From contig CP103029.1 of the NCBI GenBank assembly GCA_024752435.1, forward strand, positions 682,001 through 746,000: DNA of 64,000 nucleotides. Reading direction: 5' to 3'. The notes under the pieces are model-generated. The model ran no database searches, was not told where the DNA came from, and saw only the letters and a list, made by a program, of their open reading frames with translations. Positions 37,136 to 46,600 of the stretch are shown here, piece after piece; position 1 is the stretch's first letter; every line of letters starts with the position of its first letter. Made by a program: the position numbers and the translations under genes. Source of the DNA: Allantophomopsis cytisporea. Its lineage: Eukaryota; Ascomycota; Leotiomycetes; Phacidiales; Phacidiaceae.

Positions 37136-38148
37136 GATGCAATTGACTTCGAAATGCTATGGCTTCGAGGAAACGTTCAGGGAGTATGCCGACACGTTCT
37201 CCCATTTGTGATTATGAGGAAGCAACAATTGCTACAGTTGCACAAAACAGGAGTATTCCGATTCCTTGGTGAAAGGTAGATGAGAACTTACAGAACATCT
37301 GGAAATAAGATGCAGGTATATTAATGTATATTACTCCTTTAGCTTCAATCATGACGGCAGGCGTCTGATCCGAATTACACTGGATCGGACTCAAAGCTAA
37401 TCCACCCTTTTCAGGATTCCCATTGGCAACATAACAGGCATTGTCTTCATTCTGCATCCAATTAAAAGCATAACAAAGTCAGGACTCTATGGGACTCCCT
37501 CTTCGTAGCCGTGCCCTGAAGATCTAACTCCAGGTGTATTGATTCTAGATTTCGGCTTGAGAGTCTTCCGTGTCTGGCGAGACGCCATAGCGAGATCAGC
37601 TAGCCAGTGCCGGAGACCAGCTTTGATGTTTTACCTTACCTTGAGCATTCGGTGCTCTGACACTCCACGACTGTACAACCGAGTGTCTCCACGTCTTCAG
37701 GACAACTCTTGCGTCGAGAGCATAGAGGTGCCGGAGAAGAGTGAAACTATTCGTTAGGAAACATCACCATTGCTGAACACTGTAAATAACCAGCCGAATG
37801 ATCACGGTGATCTTCAAAATTCGAGGTCACAAGTCGTTTCTTTCACTCAGATGGGAATTTCCCAGTTGCTTGCTGTAAATCCAGTTGGTGAGGCTTACTG
37901 GAAGGATAGCCAATTTTGAATAATAATCCAAGATTCGCAGTTCTTATGTATGATGTATGTAGTAAAATAATCTAATACATACAACTTTAGGAATTATGGA
38001 ATTCGGAGATGTCGCTCATATCACGTGAGACAGATGCGCTAAGGTTAACCGAGCGCACACAATCAATTTGGTCGAATTTCCTCATCAACCGGCCTCATCA
38101 TCGACTCTAACGACAAACCCTCTTCACGACACATTCAATACCGTCAAG
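37136..38148. other. Intergenic, divergent P450/eL42 promoters, with an orphan ORF
   Basis: About 1 kb. A minus ORF at 37212-37457 (about 81 codons, starting MQNEDNACYVANGNPEKGG) has somewhat protein-like composition and an internal GTAAGT, but no recognised domain or complete model. The right part is the eL42 promoter. Confidence 0.4.
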
Positions 38149-38860
38149 ATGGTACGTACTGATGATTTCCAAACCTGCCGTTGCGATGGATTGGGAGCGC
38201 GCGAAGATCGACACGACCTGCGATAAAAAGAAAAACTGTGCGATGATTCTCGAATCGAAGTCGAATTTGATGTCCATACGAGCGAACATGGGCTATAACA
38301 ATACCGAAGATACGACATGAACGATTGCATTTCGACTACAAAACTATGCGATTCACGGAGTTTGGCGTGGATGAATCCTCCATCGGCAGGGAAACAAATA
38401 ATCTCGAACATCGAAGCTAACGAACGACTTTTTAACAGGTCAACGTCCCAAAGACCAGACGCACCTACTGCAAGGGTAAGGACTGCAGAAAGCACACCCA
38501 GCACAAGGTTACCCAGTACAAGGCCGGAAAGGTATGGATCAGGAATATCACCTCGAAAGAGTACAAAAGCTCATGTGTTTTAGGCTTCCCTTTTCGCTCA
38601 GGGAAAGCGTCGTTATGATCGCAAGCAGTCCGGTTATGGTGGTCAGACCAAGCCAGTTTTCCACAAGAAGGCTAAGACCACCAAGAAGGTTGTGTTGAGA
38701 TTGGAGTGCACAGCTTGCAAGACCAAGGCACAGTTGGCATTGAAGAGATGCAAGCACTTCGAGTTGGGGTATGTTTTCTCGGTCTTTTTCAGCATCACAA
38801 ATACTAACAATCATTTCTAGTGGTGACAAGAAGACCAAGGGTGCTGCTCTTGTGTTCTAG
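38149..38860 (+). CDS. RPL42: 60S ribosomal protein eL42 (L36a/L44e)
   Basis: Exons 38149-38151, 38439-38531, 38584-38768 and 38821-38860 join to exactly 106 aa, the usual eL42 length. The first coding exon is only the ATG, followed by a 287-nt intron, much longer than the 52-nt introns 2 and 3. The protein begins MVNVPKTRRTYCKG and ends GAALVF. The four zinc ligands are Cys12, Cys17, Cys74 and Cys77. eL42 sits near the ribosomal E site. Residue 56 is Pro (GGQTKPVF), the form associated with cycloheximide sensitivity in yeasts, where Gln56 gives resistance. The C-terminus and intron positions are unambiguous. Confidence 0.98.
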
Positions 38861-39270
38861 ATGCAGAATATCTCTTCCTTTTTTCGAATCGGGGTTATGG
38901 TCGCATCCGGTGGATATTGCATGGTCACAATGAGTTACGATGTGGAGTCCTCTCACACTTGGAGCGTTGTACTCCTGCGGTTCGACCGTCGATGACTAGG
39001 TGAAACATAGCAAAGTTCGCTGAAACAAATCTTTGGGTCCAAATATGGTTTTGGTGAAATGTGAAGCTTCTTAGAATTGGATCCTCAAATACGACTACAG
39101 TTGAATATATCGACTTGGATGTGCCCTGCAGGATGTGAAGATGATATTGTCAAGATTCATGCATATATGGCTTCTTCCACTCAGGTACATCAAGTGCATG
39201 GTTTTGACTCTCAAGTTCCAGATGTTCGATTTTGGAATATAAAGTCTAAGTACAATTTCGCAGTCCTTCT
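38861..39270. other. Intergenic between convergent genes
   Basis: 3' flanks of eL42 and the 2H phosphoesterase gene. No structure noted. Confidence 0.5.
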
Positions 39271-40410
39271 CTAAAAACCCTCTCCCAGTACAATGGTATT
39301 GCCACCACCATACCATAAAGTACCCTCTCTATAATCAAGTCCTTTTTCTTGTCCCACAATCCACTCGCCACCTTCTTTAATCTTTCCGTCCTTTGGCCAA
39401 TACTCGTTTTCCAACCAAGCATTCATCTCTTCTATGATATCAATCCATTCCTTCAACTTCCCCACATGATCGTCCTGTGTCAGGAACCTACCAACAGTGA
39501 TATGGCTGCTAGGAACTACGTAGCGGGACTCAATCTCGACACCGGTCTCCTCACTCAGTGCATATAGATCTCTACGAAGATGATGATAGCTGAACGAATC
39601 CTCTGACGCATCACGGCCGTCTGGTAGAGCCTCCCCAGCAGCTGGCAGGAATGACAATGCAATGGCTGCTCCATCATACGAGATCATCGGCTTGATCAGT
39701 CGTGCTCGGTGCGTTGCCGTGTAATTTGCGATCTCGTGCATCCTGCTTGACATTTGCTGTACGATGGCGTGAACCTCCTCTGTCGTAATGGAGTGTGTTA
39801 TTTCCAGTGCTGTGAGATGCAATCTTTCCTGGGGCATTATCCAAAGGTCTGGGTATATTAGCTGCCTGCATTGGTCTTGCTTGTAAAGGGCCCAATGATA
39901 TCACGTACTGGGAGCAAAAGCTAACAGCTTCTCTTGGACGCTGGCTACCAGTGACTTGATGTGGATTGGCGGTCGCGCCCATAACACCAAGCAGTGTCGT
40001 GGATCTACGTATCCCGGCTGAATGTCAGGTTTCTCTAACTTCAACAGTACTTGATCGATGATCAGCCCTTCAAATTCTGGCGAGAGTAGCTTGGCTTTTT
40101 GCTGAGCGTTGCGAGTGGTGCGGTGCGTTGAGTAAAGGGCTTGGATTTTATGCTGCAGATGTCAGTGATACTCGTGTAGAATAAGATGGATCGAGAAGGA
40201 TATTGCAATAAAAGTTGGCACTATCATATTGTAATGATTATTTTGTGATTTGAGAAGCGATATAGAAATGATAAGGACAGCTCATACCGGATCATTGTCA
40301 CACGCATTGATTAGTGCATCATAAGAATTCGAATGTGTGCTTAAATCGACCCCCGAAAGATCTTCGAACTTGTTTCTCGCATCTGCAGATTCTGCGAGTG
40401 TTGGAGGCAT
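39271..40410 (-). CDS. 2H phosphoesterase superfamily protein
   Basis: Exons 40288-40410, 39909-40152 and 39271-39848 join to 314 aa. Two histidine motifs define the 2H (RNA ligase/cyclic phosphodiesterase-like) fold: HLTALE in the first lobe and HITVGRF about 115 residues later. Known relatives hydrolyse or form 2',3'-cyclic phosphates on RNA ends or small nucleotides. The substrate here is unknown. Junctions read KIQALYSTHRTTRNAQQKAK at exon 2 and FAPNLWIMPQERLHLTALE across intron 2, both smooth. Intron 1 (135 nt) is longer than usual. The chosen start (MPPTLAES) has an AAAATG context; an in-frame ATG 66 bp upstream (MPKLGSLL) would add 22 residues. Likely cytosolic. Confidence 0.82.
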
Positions 40411-41289
40411 TTTGACTTTGCTTGATAATGTTTGATGTCCAGAAAGTAAACCCAGGAGGCTCCCAAGCTTAGGCATATGTACCTCGAGTCATATGCAGGT
40501 TACCTGACCATACATGTGGCTTGGCTTTTACCGAATCTCAAAATAACTCATAACTCAACGCCACATATTGTAATTTAAGTTGAATTATATGATTAGAAAC
40601 CATGGGTGACATATTAGAGATGGACATTTATTTTGATAGAATGTACAACAGAATCTTGATCATGAATGGACCGAGAATCAGCGATTGTTCATCAATGCGT
40701 ACTCTAAATTGAGTTACAAATACAACTACACGAGTCGCCAATCTTCTATAGACCGCACGAATTCAGTCCCAATTCCCGGCATTATTCTGCTTGTATGTCT
40801 CGACAGAGCCAAATGTGAAAGCAGTTCGAGTATTTTCGTGACAGACCGTTAGCCAGGATATCTACTCCATACCTGAGTCTGAGAGGAAGATCGATTGTAA
40901 GTGTGAACCATGTCTCTTTCTGCCTGTACAGGATCATCCTCAGCGTACGGATGTTCTCTTCTGTATCATCACCCGACTTCTCATTCGTATTCTTCTCCCT
41001 CTTACAGCAATTTGATTTGATTACCTTCTTCAGCTTGAGTAATGTCTTCGTCTTCGGCAAGCGCATTAAGACTCTTGTCGCTGTCGAAGTCATCTGTCGA
41101 AGCACTTCATTGGTTGCGTTGGGTGGGTAAAATCTTCTCTAGGACTATTGCGATCTATGGCACTCCTCTTTCGACTCCAGTTCGGTTTTCTTCTAGAGCT
41201 ATGTCCGACTTTTTATTGCTGTCGTTGATGATATATGAGGAGCTCTTGGGTTTTTATAGTGCGGGATAAGATTCTTCTTCGAGCTACAG
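40411..41289. other. Intergenic with a possible decayed gene
   Basis: On the minus strand around 41110-41010 one frame reads an acidic coding-like run (DDFDSDKSLNALAEDED), but it is closed by stops on both sides, and another frame gives a 107-codon ORF (40782-41105). A TATAAAAA lies further upstream on the same strand near 41255. No complete model can be built, so this may be a remnant. Confidence 0.35.
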
Positions 41290-41720
41290 TCCTTGAATCC
41301 CTAGAATAATTTTTGATCAAGCAAGTTACCTCGCGGTATTCAGTCCAAATATATTTGGATTGTACAGCAATTAGAGGATGCCCTGCTCACAAACAGCATT
41401 TATAATATAGATTACTTCAAATCTATCATTGACGTATATCGAATAGACTAGTAAATAATCAAATTGTATGATACATGCTGTGTTTTATTCCTCGAAATAT
41501 TTGTATATCAGATGATATATATGTATTTGAATTAAATCAGAATCATGATTCGGACTATGGAAAAATATTTTATCGAAGAAAACTCCAATAAATTTAACAA
41601 CTAAAAACTAGCACATATTTAACTTCTATTAACAATAAGACTCATTACTAATCGTTACATTATAACAGCTAGATTTATTGTAGTCTTTAGTTTTCATTCA
41701 AGTATTTGTTCTCGTCTATC
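41290..41720. other. AT-rich block
   Basis: Markedly A/T-rich (by eye about 70% or more), rich in TA dinucleotides, without ORFs. The composition differs from the flanking coding DNA and resembles decayed or RIP-mutated repeats of ascomycetes. No terminal repeats or transposase remnant can be recognised. Confidence 0.5.
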
Positions 41721-41901
41721 AGATAGGACATTGAAACCTGAGGCCATAACATCTCGCCAGCACCCTTTCACCCCTCTTTCACCCCTCGCTTCGTCAAGAG
41801 ACAAAAAATGAAACAGCTTCAATATCGTCAACACAAAACCACTTCTAATTCAGACAAAATAAAATCAAAAAATATACTCAGCAGGCTAAACTGAATGGTA
41901 T

Positions 41902-41982
41902 TGAACCACACCCGATTTGAACGGATAACCTTCCGCTTTTCCAAAGCTGGAGGCGGACGCGCTGCCGTTGCGCCAGCAGTCC
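41902..41982 (-). tRNA. tW(CCA): tRNA-Trp (CCA) with a 9-nt intron
   Basis: A full cloverleaf folds: acceptor stem 7 bp (GGACTGC with GTGGTTC, containing three G-U pairs), D stem GCGC/GCGC, anticodon stem TCCGC/GCGGA, T stem ATCCG/CGGGT with loop TTCAAAT, and discriminator A. The anticodon CCA is at 41948-41950. Nine extra bases (41938-41946) lie one base 3' of it, the canonical tRNA intron position, leaving a 72-nt mature tRNA. The A box TGGCGCAACGG and B box GTTCAAATC match Pol III consensus. A TTTTTT run on the transcribed strand about 25 bp downstream (near 41870-41880) is the likely terminator. Confidence 0.9.
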
Positions 41983-42689
41983 TTGTTGTTGAAGGGAGAG
42001 CGTTATTTTGTATTTTCATTGTCTGGATAATAGCCGAGATTGCTGTCAACAGTGCTTCGCTGAACATGTCGTCAAAACCAGTCTTGGTAATCTGGAGCTT
42101 TGCATAGATTGCTTGGAACTGTATGGGAATACTTGTTCGAGTCGGAATGATATGCGTGAAGCATGGTGAATTGGTCTCATGTAGCTGTGAAGTCTCTCAA
42201 GAGCTAAGGCATCTAATTGATGCCTGACGCTAATGACAGGATAAAAGATTAACCTCCCACCGACAGATGGTCACTGCAGACAGAACGCGTTAAACGCGAT
42301 CAAGTCGCGACTTTGTGTAGAATCGCGTCTCCATGTAAATTGTGTGGAGAAAATGAAGCATTGTAGAGCCCCAGTACCATCCATTGCCAACACCTAGTGC
42401 AATTCCTTGTCAATCATATGTATACCAGCATGTATACCAGCATGTATACCGTCATGTTGATACGAGCTTGAATTTCTTTAAAAGTTTGGTATAGAGAGTT
42501 CTTTCCATTACTCCAATCGTGCTTGCTCAGGTTGCGTGTGATGTTCGAGGCTGACCATGATTAGGTTGCGTTTGGTTATTAAAACCATTCATTCCGACGC
42601 TCTTGAACCAAGTGAACCTCTGTGTTCTGAATTGTACTTGCCTTGAATCGAAATTTCTATCCTTCCAGCCCGGGTGACTGCAGATAGAC
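41983..42689. other. Intergenic, upstream of DNMT5
   Basis: Shared upstream region of the tRNA (minus) and DNMT5 (plus). Contains a 12-bp tandem repeat at 42418-42453. No ORF of note. Confidence 0.5.
42418..42453. repeat. Three tandem copies of a 12-bp unit
   Basis: Units ATGTATACCAGC, ATGTATACCAGC and ATGTATACCGTC, head to tail, about 240 bp upstream of the first DNMT5 ATG. Each unit holds the palindrome GTATAC. Confidence 0.9.
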
Positions 42690-43603
42690 ATGGCACGAAA
42701 GCTTAAGTCTCGAGCGGCGACGGCGGCTGTCTTGTCCTCGGAGTCCTCTGAAGATGAAACTGTTATGACTCGAAAGGGGCAGGTGAAGAGAATACCAACG
42801 ACAGGCCGGGCATCTCGAAGCCAGAGTAGAACCTCTGTCTACACAAGTGCACCCAGTGCGCCAAGGTCAAGGTCAAGGTCGGGTTCAAGCACTGTATCAG
42901 ATCGCATGCCTTCACCGCAGGAATCTGTTAGTGATGGAGATGATGAAAAAGATATCTTATCACCAAGTAAATCCAAAACTTCAAAGAAGCGAAGCCATGT
43001 CAAATATGAATCCTCCGAGGATGAACTTGCTCTTGAGGATCCTAGATCAGCTATATGGAAAGGCAGGAAGGAATCGTTCGCGGTTGTGGTGCCTTCAAAG
43101 AAGAGATCTCAACAGGGCACGTTATCTCAAAATGCCAGAGCTGGACTGAAAGAATCTGCAAAGAAAGATAACCGGCCGATGAATAAGAATGCTGGTAGGT
43201 CTTTCTTTTCTTGTGTCGAACCGTTTCAATACCCGCACAAGTATCTCAAGTCGAGATATAGCGAAGTCAACCTACAGACACGAGAGACCACAGGGAGCGG
43301 AAGGGTCTATGATTCGACCTGCTTATTCAGCCTGTGCCTCTTGGACCGCAACTGCGTGTACGCTGTGCGCTAAGATTGATGTTGGCTTGAAAACGCTGCT
43401 CTTTCTTCCAACCCTGACGCGAATCGCACTACCCAACCTCACAATCACTATCCCTCATTTCTTCTCTTTGTTCGAAACCATCATACAATCATTCCTTCGA
43501 GTCTTCTTCGAGTAAGAGTCTCGAATATTTTCTTACAGTTTGACCGTACTTCTTCTCTTTTCGTTGACATTGCATTACCCCTTTCGGAGATTGACCATGT
43601 CAG
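42690..43603 (+). other. Ambiguous 5' part of DNMT5: extra coding exon plus 409-nt intron, or separate ORF
   Basis: The frame opened at 42690 is coding-like (Ser/Lys/Arg-rich, with repeated SSEDE acidic patches) up to a GTAGGT donor at 43195; after that its translation loses this character. The acceptor CAG at 43601-43603 restores the DNMT5 frame. The 409-nt intron would be about eight times the local norm and ends in a pyrimidine-rich stretch that also looks like a promoter or leader. The acceptor overlaps an in-frame ATG (43597) that could start DNMT5 by itself. In that case 42690-43373 would be a separate 227-codon ORF. I prefer the single-gene model but hold it loosely. Confidence 0.55.
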
Positions 43604-46600
43604 GTACGACAACACGCATAGGTCCAAAACAGACATCAATTAGTTCCTTCTTCTCTACAAAGCCGAAGATGGAACCATCCACAGAGGAACAGAAGCCAGT
43701 TGATCGGACTATACTTCATCGTTCACGCAACGACATTGTTGATGACATCGATGGTTCTGAAGTGACTGATGGTGATACTTCAGTACCAGTTGCTACCAAA
43801 ACAGCACCGGACTCACTGTTTAACGCTTCGGCTTCGACAAAATCTACACGCAAACTCACTAGAAAATCACGGCAATCTACGATGGTTGCAGAGGAGTCCA
43901 CCGACCCGGCGGTGAGCTCCTCGGGATCCGAGTTTGTTGGTGACAGTAACACATTCGATGACGACGACCTCAATGACGATGCGGCTGACACTACCTCTCA
44001 CGAAGATGAGGAACCCACTGCTGATGATGACAATGAGGATGACGCTCCAACTCAGAAGCGTTCTAAGCCATCAGCCAAGACTTCGAAGCGAGGGACAGGC
44101 AAAAAGACAGTGAAGCTCCTTGAATACACGGATAACTTCGCTTACAGAACGGGTCTTGACGAGTCTCTTCCTCCAATATCTGAAAACGCCGCCATATTTC
44201 ACGATCAGGTAAAGATAGCCATGGACAAGTTCGATTTCAATGATGCGCTGGACCATTTGAAAGGCCGAAAGTTACGACTCGGTACAATGTGCTCTGGAAC
44301 TGAAAGTCCAGTTCTTGCTCTACAGCAGTATTCTGAGGGTGAGTGCTAACACTTTTTTGATGTACCCTATTAACACCTACAGGTTTGAAGCAGCATTTCA
44401 ACCAGACTCTTGATATCGATCATCTCTTCAGTGCGGAGATTGTTCCATTCAAGCAGGCCTATATCGAGAGAAATTTCAACCCTCCTGTAATCTTTAGAGA
44501 CATCAAAGAGTTGCGATCAAAAGGTCAAGCCACAACAGCTTACGGTGCATCGGCTGAAATCCCTACCGATTTGGATCTTCTCGTAGCAGGATTTTCCTGT
44601 GTCGATTTCTCACGACTGAATGGTAACACCAAGCATCTGGAGGAAGGAGGCGAGTCAGGAGATACATTCTACTCGATCTTGGACTATTGTGAATTCGCAA
44701 GACCGAAAATTGTAATCCTTGAAAACGTTAATGGGGCTCCATGGGAACAGATAAAAAATTACTTCCCAACACTTGGCTATGCTGCAGAATGGGTGCGAGT
44801 AGACACGAAAAACTATTACATCCCTCACACGCGACAACGCGGCTATCTCATAGCTATCGATAGCCGAGCTTTCGAAGGAGCTGAGAAGGCCGTTGCAAAA
44901 TGGAAGCAGATAGTGATTAAGATGAAGCGCCCGGCATCTTCAGGGGTTGAAGCATTCCTGCTTAAGTCAGATGACCCTCGACTCATCCGTGCAGGTGAAG
45001 ACATGGCCAAGACTGGCGAGGAGGAAAAACGCCGCGCAGAAGTCGACTGGGCCGCTTGCAAAATTCGTCATGGTAACTACCGTGACGCACTTAAGCTTGG
45101 CGGGAAGCATCCATTGCTCAATTGGGAGAATGGTGGCTCTTGCACTCCACAAGATTACATGCACCAAAAATGGTTGAAGGGCCAGGTGGAGCGTGTTTGG
45201 GATTATCTTGAGATCGCCAACCTTCGAAATCTCAGCCGTGGCTTTGACCAGGCCTTCAAGAATCGTAATCTGGAGTGTTCACAGAATGTGGACAGAGTTA
45301 CAGACGATATCGCAGCTGGTCTCACTGGTTGCATCACTCCAACAGGTAGTCCTTTCAGTACAATGAGAGGCGGCCCGATCAGTGGGTTGGAGGCTCTCGC
45401 TCTTCAGGGTCTTCCTATTGATAGATTGCAGCTCACAAGAGAAACTCAAGCCAAGCTTCAGGATTTGGCAGGAAATGCAATGTCAGCAACTGTAGTAGGA
45501 GCGACTATCCTTGCTGCCCTTTTGGTTGGATATCCGGCCCTTGAGCCAGGTGATGGAGACATTACGATGAATGAATCCTCGTCTATCGTGACCATGTCAG
45601 GCAATGAGAACCTTCGACCACACGTCCTCGATCCTGCCGGTTATGAGCCAACATCTGTCGAGTCAATTCTTGAGCGCGCTAGACTCAGCAGTAGAAAGTG
45701 TTACTGTGAGGGCCGTCTTCAGATCACCGAGTCTCCTTTGCAACAATGTAAGTTATGCAAGCACACCGTTTGCACTCGCTGCAATGCAGCCAACCAGCAC
45801 GTTTATGAGCCTCTTCCAGTATCAGATCGCCTTCCACCAGTTGTTTTCGAGGAGGCTATCAAGATGGCTTTGCCAATGCGCATTCAGCTCAGTGGGATCA
45901 GCATCGAGGATATTGATTCTATGAAGTCCGAGTTTGATGTTGCGAATGGGGATTGGAAGTTTTTACGTGAGGCTATTAAGAAGGCATTGGTCTCAGAGTT
46001 GCGCTACTCATCTGCAGTCCGCTCTCAACAATGGACGGTTCATTTCGAATCAGACTTTGCAAGAATGGAGCTCGCAATCGAGTCGCACCGCATCGAATGG
46101 CGCCTCTTCAGCAAACCACCACCTGATGCTCCAGTCAACGCCTCAATTAGGAAGCTCCTGCGTCAGCCGTTGGCCCGTATGCGACCATCCGGATCCGATC
46201 TCATTGCTGGCACCTGGGACTTCTGTCTCCCCGTACGTCATACTATTGATGTTCTTGTTGAGGGTGTTAAGGGCTCTGAAGTTCCTTGTTTCGAGTCCAG
46301 GATGGGCCTCTCGAACTTTGCCGATAACGAAGTCTTTAGCCAGCTGATGGTATCTGTTGATGATAAAGATACCCATCTTCTCGACACAGATATCTCTGGC
46401 GTCTATAAACTTCGACAGAACTGTGGTACTGCTAGTGGCACACTTCATGTTCAAGAAAAGAGCAGGCGCAGTTCTACACCTCTCTTCTTGTTCCTTGATC
46501 CAGACTCTATCGGCCACCCAGATGATGATTGTTTCGTGTTCTCTTTTGACAAGCGTCGTCTTGAGTATGGCGAGTTCCGGTCTTCCATTGCTCATATCCA

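Noticed and set aside
38152..38438. snoRNA inside the long first intron of eL42
   Set aside because: A TGATGA-like C box occurs near the donor, but no correctly placed D box, C'/D' pair or terminal stem could be found.
43540..43600. DNMT5 start with the peptide MTVLLLFSLTLHYPF as signal sequence
   Set aside because: The hydrophobic stretch comes from the pyrimidine-rich leader or intron, begins at a non-ATG codon, and makes no sense for a nuclear enzyme.
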